From: Dechloromonas sp.
GTDB taxonomy: Bacteria > Pseudomonadota > Gammaproteobacteria > Burkholderiales > Rhodocyclaceae
Direction: 5' to 3'
DNA length: 7,943 nt
Assembly: GCA_013693915.1 (NCBI GenBank)
Contig: CP059264.1
Location: 2,342,843-2,350,785 of the forward strand
The notes beneath the pieces were generated by a model that saw only the letters and a list, made by a program, of their open reading frames with translations, made no database searches and was not told where the DNA came from. Made by a program: the position numbers and the translations under genes. Positions within the stretch are counted from its first letter, which is position 1, and the number at the start of each line of letters is the position of its first letter. Positions 1 to 7,943 of this stretch are shown here, piece after piece.

Positions 1-1149
1 CAGGCCAGCCTCGTCTCGACTCCACTGACCGAGCGCAAGATCATCGCCCGGCGTGCCGCCTTCGAATTGCCACCCAACGGCATCATCAACCTGGGAGTCG
101 GCATGCCCGAAGGAGTGGCGACGGTCGCCAAGGAAGAGCGCATTTCGCACCTGCTGACACTGACCGTCGAATCCGGGCTGATCGGCGGGATTCCGTCGAC
201 GGGCGGCGACTTCGGCACCGGCGTGAATATGGATGCGGTGATCGACGAGAACCAGCAGTTCGATTTCTACGATGGTGGCGGCCTCGACATGGCCTGCCTT
301 GGCATGGCCGAATGCGATGCGGCCGGGAACGTCAATGTCAGCCGCTTCGGTGGCCGCCTGACCGGGGCCGGCGGCTTCATCAACATCAGCCAGAATGCCC
401 GTCTGGTGGTGTTCGTCGGCACGTTCACTGGCAATGGCCTGAAGGTCGCGGTCAACGATGGCAGGCTGCAGATTGTCCAGGAGGGCAGGCAGCGGAAGTT
501 CCTCAAGCAGGTCGAGCAGATCACCTTCAATGGCCAGTACGCCCACGACCGCGGCAAGCCCGTCTTCTACGTCACCGAACGCTGCGTGTTCCGTCGGGCA
601 CGGGGCGGGCTTGCGTTGATCGAAGTGGCGCCCGGAATCGACATCGAGCGCGACATTCTCCAGCACATGGACTTCCAGCCGATCGTCGGCGATTACTGCG
701 AGATGGATGCTCGCATCTTCAATCCCAACCCGATGGGACTGGAGGCTGAACTGCTCAACATGTCCCTGCCGGAACGGGTCATCTACGACCCCGAGCGCAA
801 CATCCTGTTCCTCAACTTCGAAGGCATGCACGTCCGGGTGGCCGAGGATGTCAAGGCGATCTGGGACATTTGCGAGCAGCGCTGCCAGGCTGCCGGCAAG
901 CGGGTCGGCGTGATCATCAATTACGACCGCTTCCGGATCAATCAGGACATGTACGACACCTATGCCGAGATGGACCGCTACTTCCTGGCCAACTATTTCA
1001 GTCAGATCACCCGCTACGCCACCAGCGCATTCATGCGCGCCAAATTGGGCGAGGCCTTCTCGGCGCGCAGCATCGCACCCCACATTTTCGAGCGCCGCGA
1101 GGAAGCCCAGGCGTTCCTCTCAGGGCGCGACGGCGGCGCCGGTTCCTGA
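1..1149 (+). CDS. Acyl-CoA:acetate/3-ketoacid CoA-transferase (YdiF/Pct type), 5'-partial, with C-terminal extension
   Basis: The frame is open from base 1 to the TGA at 1147-1149 (382 residues visible), so the start lies left of the window. It would move CoA between short-chain acyl groups (acetate, propionate, 3-ketoacids) in the cytoplasm through a glutamyl-CoA intermediate. The visible part is the beta-type half of a family I CoA-transferase. GVGMPEGVA is followed by TVESGLIGGIPSTGG, whose Glu (codon 169-171, visible residue 57) aligns with the catalytic Glu of YdiF and propionate CoA-transferase; FDFYDGGGLDMACLG follows. Counting from that Glu, a standard enzyme of about 530 residues would end near residue 254 (LLNMS, about base 762). 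About 128 further residues follow, up to RDGGAGS, forming an added domain of unknown role. The substrate cannot be told from the sequence. The gene converges on the MFS gene. Family assignment is firm; the acyl specificity is open. Confidence 0.9.
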   Translation, partial: QASLVSTPLTERKIIARRAAFELPPNGIINLGVGMPEGVATVAKEERISHLLTLTVESGLIGGIPSTGGDFGTGVNMDAVIDENQQFDFYDGGGLDMACLGMAECDAAGNVNVSRFGGRLTGAGGFINISQNARLVVFVGTFTGNGLKVAVNDGRLQIVQEGRQRKFLKQVEQITFNGQYAHDRGKPVFYVTERCVFRRARGGLALIEVAPGIDIERDILQHMDFQPIVGDYCEMDARIFNPNPMGLEAELLNMSLPERVIYDPERNILFLNFEGMHVRVAEDVKAIWDICEQRCQAAGKRVGVIINYDRFRINQDMYDTYAEMDRYFLANYFSQITRYATSAFMRAKLGEAFSARSIAPHIFERREEAQAFLSGRDGGAGS

Positions 1150-1222
1150 TCCCGCGCTGGTTCCTGGCGACGACCGGGGCTGGCGCCCGCTGCGCCCGGA
1201 CATCCGGAATTGCCCGTTTTTT

Positions 1223-1240
1223 CCGGTCGACCGCGACCGG
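1223..1240. other. Perfect inverted repeat in convergent intergenic region, possible weak terminator
   Basis: CCGGTCG (1223-1229) and CGACCGG (1234-1240) pair perfectly around the 4-base loop ACCG, directly beside the stop codon of the minus-strand MFS gene. A T6 run (1217-1222) lies immediately left of the repeat. This is the wrong side for a plus-strand intrinsic terminator, and it reads as A6 after the hairpin on the minus strand. The structure is therefore not a canonical Rho-independent terminator for either gene, although its position between two convergent stops suggests a role in 3'-end formation. The rest of 1150-1240 shows only short GC-rich hairpins. Confidence 0.35.
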
Positions 1241-2488
1241 TCAGTTGCGGACGCACGATTCCGCCGACAGCCGGGCGTGCCGGCGGTAGATAGCGATCAA
1301 CGGCATGCCGACGAGGCCGCCCGCCGCCAGCACGCTCCACGCCAGCGCCCAGGCTGATGCCGAATCACCCCACCATCCCCGCCCGGCGTCCAGTGCGAGA
1401 CCGAACACCCAGGGTGCCAGGGCCCCGGCCGCAAATCCGGTCAGCGAGCGCAGCGAATAGGCGGCGCCGATAGCCTGCGGCGGCACGACCTCGGCCAGCG
1501 CCGTCGAATAGACCGGTGAATCGGCAATCGCCGCCAGGTTGTAAAGCAGCGCCAGCGCCGCAATCGCCCACAGCGGCGCCGCGAACAGCCAGCCGAAGGC
1601 CAGAGAGGAGGCCAGGCTGGCGGCGGTCGCCGCCATCATCACAGCCGCCCGCCCGTAGCGGTCCGACAGGCCGCCACCGGCCACGCTGCCGGCGGCGCTG
1701 ACCAGATGCGACAGCCCGGCCACGGCAATGCCGCTGGCGCCGGCGACGATCGGGTCGGCGCCGGCCGCCGCCGCAGCGGCAGCGGTCACGAACGCGGGCA
1801 GCCACGCCCACATCCCGAGCAGTTCCCAGCAATGCGCGGTGTAGGCGCCGATGCACCCGAGGGCGGCGGGATTGCGGCGCAGGTCGGTCATGCCGCGCAG
1901 CGGCGACGGGCATGCGCCAGCCGGCCTTCGGTCGTCCATGCCGGCCAGCGCACGATGCACGAACACGCTGCCGATCAGGGCGCCGCAGGCCGCGCAGAGC
2001 AGTCCGGCCCGCCAGCCGGCGGCGACGAGCAGCGCGATGCTGCCGAGCGCCAGCGCGTAGCCGACCGAACCGGCGGCGAGGTAGCCGCCCATCGCCCGGC
2101 CGCGCTGATCCGGATCGGCTTCCTCGAAAATCAGCTTGAGCGCCGGCGTGTAGGTGCCGCCGGTGCACAGGCCGGCCAGTCCGTAGAGAAGGAAGGCGGA
2201 CCAGAATCCGTCGGCCAGCGCCGCGAACAGCAGCGCGCTCGCCGCCGCCAGTTGCGACGAGCGGAGCACGGTCGGACGGGCGCCATGGCGGTCGGCGAGG
2301 ATGCCCGCGGCAAACAGCGAAACGAGGAAGCCGAGGTGCCAGGCGCTCTGGATGGCGCCCGCCTCGCTGGCGCTCAGGCCCCAGGCAAGCGACACGGCCG
2401 GCAGCACGCCGGAGTATGCCGAGAACATCATCGAATGCCCGGCCCGCCCGACATAGAACAAGCCAAGCCAGCGCCGGCTGCGTGTCAT
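1241..2488 (-). CDS. Major facilitator superfamily (MFS) permease
   Basis: The protein has 415 residues, is highly hydrophobic, and fits a 12-helix inner-membrane MFS transporter that moves a small solute, probably by proton coupling; the substrate is unknown. MFS motif A appears after helix 2 as AGILADRHGARPTVL (about residues 61-75). Its counterpart in the second half is GGLSDRYGR (about 272-280). This gives the usual pseudo-twofold layout, with a hydrophilic central loop at about 180-207. The ATG at 2486-2488 is preferred because a GGGA lies 8 bases upstream. An ATG three codons earlier (2495-2497) is the alternative. A further in-frame ATG at 2573-2575 is unlikely, since translation from it would run through the typA terminator. 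No convincing promoter is visible between typA and this gene, so it may depend on readthrough or on a weak promoter. The length is normal for the family and no damage is seen. Confidence 0.85.
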   Translation of the reverse strand: MTRSRRWLGLFYVGRAGHSMMFSAYSGVLPAVSLAWGLSASEAGAIQSAWHLGFLVSLFAAGILADRHGARPTVLRSSQLAAASALLFAALADGFWSAFLLYGLAGLCTGGTYTPALKLIFEEADPDQRGRAMGGYLAAGSVGYALALGSIALLVAAGWRAGLLCAACGALIGSVFVHRALAGMDDRRPAGACPSPLRGMTDLRRNPAALGCIGAYTAHCWELLGMWAWLPAFVTAAAAAAAGADPIVAGASGIAVAGLSHLVSAAGSVAGGGLSDRYGRAAVMMAATAASLASSLAFGWLFAAPLWAIAALALLYNLAAIADSPVYSTALAEVVPPQAIGAAYSLRSLTGFAAGALAPWVFGLALDAGRGWWGDSASAWALAWSVLAAGGLVGMPLIAIYRRHARLSAESCVRN

Positions 2489-2516
2489 CGCCGGCATCCC
2501 AGGATAGCGCCGACGC

Positions 2517-2541
2517 AAAAAGGCGGCCCGACCGGCCGCCT
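2517..2541 (-). terminator. Rho-independent terminator downstream of typA
   Basis: On the minus strand an 8-bp perfect GC-rich stem (AGGCGGCC pairing with GGCCGCCT, 5-base loop) runs straight into five T residues, 43 bases after the typA stop codon. The orientation fits typA transcription. The hairpin lies just upstream of the MFS start, so the MFS gene is probably a separate transcription unit or receives only readthrough. Confidence 0.85.
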
Positions 2542-2583
2542 CGTCTTGCCGCTGCACGGGCAAAGGTCGCTCCATGCGCGGGC

Positions 2584-4425
<1,842 letters not shown>

Positions 4426-4446
4426 GGGAAGGAATGGCCTGAAAAA

Positions 4447-6614
4447 TCAAAGGTGCGATTCTACCACCCGATGCTGCAGCGCAACATCAATCTCCGGCTC
4501 ATATCTGCCCTTATTGCGCATGGTATCGGCCGTCTGGCCGAGGCGTGATGGTGACGAAATGTCGCCTGCAATCGCCCGCCGCAGATTGTCCGCCTTGGCA
4601 ACGCCAGCCGTGTCGCCGACTCCCTTTGACGCCGCAGCCGCCTCATCGAGTGCGGCGAGCGCCTCGTCCTTGAGGCCACGCATGGCGAGCACCTCCGCAA
4701 GCCGCAGGCCGACGACACCGAGACCGCGGGGTGGCCCCGCGTCCGCAGAAGGGCAAACGCCTGCGCCAGATCCTCGCAAATCGATTGCAGCCCGCCGCGC
4801 TTGTCGTCGCCCCGCTGCAGCCGGATATTTGCCATCGAATAGCGGATATGCGCGATGGCCTCGATATCGCCCATGCGCTCGGCGACGGGCAAGCGCGCTT
4901 CATGCAAGGCCAGCGCTTCGTCGAGTTGGCCGCGCGCCATCAGGATGTCGCCAATCTTGCCCTGCGTCACCGCCTTCGCGCGGACGTCGCCCAGCCGCTC
5001 AAAGGCTGGAAGCACCTCGTCGCCGAGGATGCGCAGCGCTTCGTCGAGTTGGCCGCGCGCCATCAGGATGTCGCCAATCTGGCCCTGCGTCACCGCCTTC
5101 TCGCGGACGTCGCCCAGCCGCTCATAGACCGGAAGCTCTTCCTCTTTCCGGATGCGCAGCGCTTCGTCGAGTTGGCCGCGCGCCATCAGGATGTCGCCAA
5201 TCTTGCCCTGCGTCACCGCCTTCGCGCGGACGTCGCCCAGCCGCTCATAGACCGGAAGCTCTTCCTCTTTCCGGATGCGCAGCGCTTCGTCGAGTTGGCC
5301 GCGCGCCATCAGGATGTCGCCAATCTGGCCCTGCGTCACCGCCTTCGCGCGGACGTCGCCCAGCCGCTCAAAGGCTGGAAGCACCTCGTCGCCGAGGATG
5401 CGCAGCGCTTCGTCGAGTTGGCCGCGCGCCATCAGGATGTCGCCAATCTTGCCCTGCGTCACCGCCTTCGCGCGGACGTCGCCCAGCCGCTCATAGACCG
5501 GAAGCTCTTCCTCTTTCCGGATGCGCAGCGCTTCGTCGAGTTGGCCGCGCGCCATCAGGATGTCGCCAATCTTGCCCTGCGTCACCGCCTTCGCGCGGAC
5601 GTCGCCCAGCCGCTCATAGACCGGAAGCTCTTCCTCTTTCCGGATGCGCAGCGCTTCGTCGAGTTGGCCGCGCGCCATCAGGATGTCGCCAATCTTGCCC
5701 TGCGTCACCGCCTTCTCGCGGACGTCGCCCAGCCGCTCAAAGGCTGGAAGCACCTCGTCGCCGAGGATGCGCAGCGCTTCGTCGAGTTGGCCGCGCGCCA
5801 TCAGGATGTCGCCAATCTTGCACTGCGTCACCGCCGCATCGTGTTCGCCCCCACGGCGTTGATGCAGTGGCAACTCGCGCTCTCGAAAATGGATCAGCGC
5901 CGCATCGTAGTCGCCGAGATCGACGAGAAGCCGTCCCAGTTCGTCAAAAACGCCCGCGAGAAGATCGTCCGGCGCATCCGGATGACCGTCGAGCCAGCCC
6001 CGGATCTCGGCAATCCGGCGATTGCGTTCAGCCATCGAACGGTTGTCGGGACCCTCCGGTCCTGGCGCCAGGTTCGAGGCGCTGACGGGCATCGTCATCG
6101 TCGTGCCCGGTAAGCTGTCACGTGGCATGAATGCATACACGCCGCTGCGCCAGGCCCAGAGGTCGGGCGCGCCGCGCGAAGCCAGCGCGATGGCCTCAGC
6201 GTCGAGCCAGAACACCAGGCGCGTACGCGCGCCGGCGGCGATCCGTTCGCGGCGCACGTTGAAGGCATCCCAGCGCGCCGCGTCGAACCAGCCGCGGGGG
6301 ACAATCACCTGCACCACCGAAGCGGCGCGGGCGCTTTTGCGCAGCCGGATTTCGAGTGTTGCCACATCGGGGATGCGGCTGCCGCCCAGCGGCAGACGAT
6401 CGACGCTCAGCCCGGCAGCACGCAGGACCCGCTCAAGCGCTGCCATGACCTCCTTGCGCAACAGCTCGTGCGGCGCATCGACCAACAACCATTGGAAGAC
6501 GGGTCCATGCAATAGCGACTGTGACAGTCGCAGGAAATCGTCGAAGCACTGTGCGGGCAGGCTGCGTGCGGCATCGAGGCGGATGCGCTCGATCTCGAAG
6601 GCGGACCGGGCCAT
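4447..6614 (-). CDS. Tetratricopeptide repeat protein with uncharacterised N-terminal domain; frameshifted near the 3' end
   Basis: The ATG at 6612-6614 has GGAAG six bases upstream and lies 19 bp after the ATPase stop, so the two genes probably form an operon. As it stands, the frame reads 717 residues to a TAG at 4461-4463. After residue 629, however, it becomes Arg/Ser/Cys-rich and loses TPR character. The neighbouring frame continues with [18 protein letters not shown] and [15 protein letters not shown] and ends at the TGA at 4447-4449. Restoring one base at about 4728-4731 gives 722 residues. Residues 1-185 form a soluble domain containing [14 protein letters not shown] and [15 protein letters not shown] remember this motif pair in other bacterial TPR proteins encoded next to similar ATPases, but I know no function for it. 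Residues 190-275 begin the TPR region. Residues 275-568 are near-identical 41-residue repeats (GQLDEAL as landmark), and a divergent repeat follows. TPR arrays bind proteins or peptides. The partner is probably the adjacent ATPase (inference). There is no signal peptide or membrane helix. Confidence 0.8.
4458..4484 (-). promoter_or_regulatory. Probable extended -10 sigma-70 promoter for typA
   Basis: On the minus strand, TGGTAGAAT provides an extended -10 (TG at 4466-4465, TAGAAT at 4463-4458, five of six matches to consensus). TTGCGC at 4484-4479 is a weak -35 with a short 15-base spacer. Transcription would start near 4451, about 25 bases before the typA ATG. The site lies within the last codons of the TPR reading frame. 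This was identified by eye only. Confidence 0.5.
4725..4741 (-). other. Frameshift site in the TPR gene, inside a 7-bp GC hairpin
   Basis: CGCGGGG (4725-4731) and CCCCGCG (4735-4741) form a perfect stem around a TGG loop. The TPR reading frame is coherent up to this point and coherent in the -1 frame immediately after it. Adding one base to the four-base C run on the coding strand (4728-4731) joins the frames as GHPRGLGVV; adding one to the G run (4735-4738) would give [10 protein letters not shown] short homopolymer in a strong hairpin is a common place for base-calling or replication slips. Confidence 0.75.
4911..5835 (-). repeat. In-frame 123-bp tandem repeat array (7.5 copies) with a 369-bp higher-order period
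   Basis: The landmark GCGCAGC recurs at 5031, 5154, 5277, 5400, 5523, 5646 and 5769, exactly 123 bp apart, and a truncated match begins at 4911. Each unit encodes 41 residues and so preserves the frame. Two unit types differ over about 35 bp: A encodes [18 protein letters not shown] and B encodes [18 protein letters not shown]. The order in the protein is B-A-A-B-A-A-B. The B-specific block starts at 5001, 5370 and 5739 (369 bp apart). Outside that block, units differ only at isolated bases (for example VRAKAV/VREKAV and QGKIG/QGQIG). This near-identity at DNA level points to recent duplication or gene conversion. Confidence 0.97.
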
Positions 6615-6620
6615 CTCCGA

Positions 6621-6625
6621 CTTCC
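6621..6625 (-). promoter_or_regulatory. Ribosome binding site of the TPR gene
   Basis: GGAAG on the minus strand sits six bases before the ATG at 6614, in the short gap after the ATPase stop. It supports this start codon and translation from a shared ATPase-TPR transcript. Confidence 0.6.
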
Positions 6626-6633
6626 GGCGCGCG

Positions 6634-7943
6634 TCAGGCCGGCGGCAGGTTAGCCGCGGCGAGCTTGTAGCCCTCGAGCGTGCGCACTACCGGATGGCTG
6701 CAGCGCCAGGTTCCGTCGTTGTATTGCAGCAGCGCGAGGCGGTGCAGCAAGCCCTGCGCAGCCTCGTCGTTTCCTCCCTGCGCCGGGTTGCTATCGATCG
6801 CCACCAGCAGTCGATACTCGTCGGGCTTGAGAAAGTAGCGATATTCAGCCGCCAACTGAGCGATCGCGCGCTGCACCACGGCATGGTCGATGCCTGCATC
6901 GGCCACCTCGCAGCACAGCTTGAGCAGGCGCAGCAGTTCCCGCGGATGACCTCCGCTGTGCTCAACCAGGTCGGCGATGTCGGCGTCCGACGCGAACAGG
7001 TGGCGATCGGCACGCCGCAACAGCAGCTCGGTCAACGCCTGCCAGCCGGCCTCGCAGCGGCCGCCATCGCGCTCACGGAGCTTTATCATCGGCAGCACGA
7101 TGTCCGCATCGAGTTTCCCGCCCAGACGACCATCGTACTTGAGATGCAGCGGCGCGGTATAGATGGCAAGGGTCTCGATCGCCAGCAACTGCTCGGCGTC
7201 AAGGACAAAGAACTGCTGCGTGTCTTCACCGCGCATCTTGTCTGTACCGTCGACCAGGAACAGCACCCGTTCGGCGCGACCGCAGCGGCCGAGTTCAGCC
7301 TCGGCAGCGCGGATCAACTGGCTGAACGCCGTGGCAAGCGTCGTGAAGCGATTGCGGATTTCCTGCCGCCATTCGCTCTTCTGGCTGGCGCCGGTCTTGA
7401 AGGCAGCCGTGAAACCGCCGAACAACTTGATCAGGCCTGGAATTCCGCCGCCCGCCTGCATTCCCGCCGTGATCTCGGCACTCAGGTCGCGCTGACTGCT
7501 GCGCGTTGTCACCGCCGCGGCAAACCAGTCGCGCACCGGCTTCAGTGCCTCTTCGTCGAGCGCGTAACCGTCGCCGTGCATGCGTTCGAGCAGCGTTTCG
7601 GCCATCGCCATCAGCGCTTCGGCGTACTGCAGGTTGTTGCGGTCGAGCTTGAGCAGAACATCGACCTCGACGACATAGAAGCGCTTCGATTCGTTCAGCT
7701 TCCTGGCGTATTGCCGCAATTCAGTGGTCTTGCCACTACCGATATGGCCGAAGAACAGAACGTGCTTGTTATTCGGCGCAAGGAAAGCGTTGCTCGCCGG
7801 GTCCCAGCCAAATTTGCGCGCCAGGCGCTGGAAAGTCAGTTCACTGCCCCGCGCGGCCTGCGTTTCGACATAGCGCGGATCATCCGCCACCAAGGCTTCC
7901 TCGTATTCGACCTTCTGCAGAACTTCGAGAATGCTGGCGGGGG
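6634..7943 (-). CDS. STAND-like P-loop ATPase (AAA superfamily), 5'-partial
   Basis: The frame is open to the right edge; 435 residues are visible, numbered here from the codon at 7941-7939. A TTG at 7893-7891 could act as a start, but the 16 upstream codons (ending LQKVEYEEAL) read as genuine protein, so the start is probably outside the window. Walker A is GHIGSGKTTE (65-74; Lys codon at 7731-7729). A Walker B-like strand, RVLFLVDGTDKM, spans about 225-236. SGGHPRELLRLL (329-340) resembles the GxP sensor of STAND NTPases. The C-terminal part (about 371-421, LLHRLALLQYNDGTWRCSHP) looks like a winged helix. The family motifs DPRYVETQAARG (21-32) and LDRNNLQY (99-106) match ATPases I remember from cyanobacteria and gamma/betaproteobacteria, which are often adjacent to TPR genes. 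A Gly-rich hydrophobic segment, GGGIPGLIKLFGGFTAAF (about 164-181), is too short and broken to be a clear membrane helix. Role (inference): a nucleotide-dependent switch working with the downstream TPR protein. Confidence 0.8.
   Translation of the reverse strand, partial: PASILEVLQKVEYEEALVADDPRYVETQAARGSELTFQRLARKFGWDPASNAFLAPNNKHVLFFGHIGSGKTTELRQYARKLNESKRFYVVEVDVLLKLDRNNLQYAEALMAMAETLLERMHGDGYALDEEALKPVRDWFAAAVTTRSSQRDLSAEITAGMQAGGGIPGLIKLFGGFTAAFKTGASQKSEWRQEIRNRFTTLATAFSQLIRAAEAELGRCGRAERVLFLVDGTDKMRGEDTQQFFVLDAEQLLAIETLAIYTAPLHLKYDGRLGGKLDADIVLPMIKLRERDGGRCEAGWQALTELLLRRADRHLFASDADIADLVEHSGGHPRELLRLLKLCCEVADAGIDHAVVQRAIAQLAAEYRYFLKPDEYRLLVAIDSNPAQGGNDEAAQGLLHRLALLQYNDGTWRCSHPVVRTLEGYKLAAANLPPA

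Noticed and set aside
2489..2520. A promoter for the MFS gene (TATCCT as -10)
   Set aside because: The element lies only 3 bases before one candidate start, has no -35 at proper spacing, and the expected -35 position falls in the terminator stem.
4725..4741. Programmed -1 ribosomal frameshift
   Set aside because: There is no proper X XXY YYZ slippery heptamer. The hairpin overlaps the slip site instead of lying a few bases downstream. A lost base in a GC-rich hairpin is simpler.
4911..5835. CRISPR-like repeat array
   Set aside because: The whole 123-bp unit is repeated without unique spacers and it encodes continuous 41-residue TPR units.
7891..7893. TTG as the true start of the ATPase
   Set aside because: The frame stays open to the window edge with protein-like codons and no clear Shine-Dalgarno sequence before the TTG, so the gene is better treated as 5'-partial.

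Overview
The window is GC-rich, densely packed DNA from a bacterium. It is most likely a betaproteobacterium, with the Rhodocyclales (for example a Candidatus Accumulibacter-like organism) as my best guess. That guess rests on the high GC third positions, the TypA sequence, the propionate/acetate-type CoA-transferase, and an ATPase plus near-identical TPR pair that I remember from such genomes. No database search was possible.

Layout. Positions 1-1149 (+) hold the 3' part of an acyl-CoA:acetate/3-ketoacid CoA-transferase (YdiF/Pct type) with an extra C-terminal domain. It converges on a minus-strand block across a 91-bp junction that contains a perfect 7-bp inverted repeat. The minus-strand genes, in transcription order (right to left), are: a STAND-like P-loop ATPase running off the right edge (7943-6634); a TPR protein 19 bp downstream (6614-4447 if one frameshift is corrected); typA/bipA (4425-2584), with a probable extended -10 promoter inside the end of the TPR gene and its own intrinsic terminator; and an MFS permease (2488-1241).

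The right half is the accessory and more interesting part. The ATPase and TPR genes look like one STAND-type switch split over two polypeptides. The first carries the NTPase, a GxP-like motif and a probable winged helix; the second carries an uncharacterised N-terminal domain followed by a TPR array. The array is encoded by 7.5 almost identical 123-bp units of two kinds, arranged B-A-A-B-A-A-B, which gives a 369-bp higher-order period. Downstream of the array the TPR frame is broken by a one-base loss in a GC-rich 7-bp hairpin; the next frame carries a convincing TPR-like continuation. No effector gene is visible, so a role in defence or signalling is inference only.

The left half (CoA-transferase, MFS permease, TypA) is ordinary chromosomal content, apart from the C-terminal extension on the CoA-transferase. 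There is no gene-free stretch longer than 300 bp, and I saw no rRNA, tRNA, CRISPR or insertion sequence.
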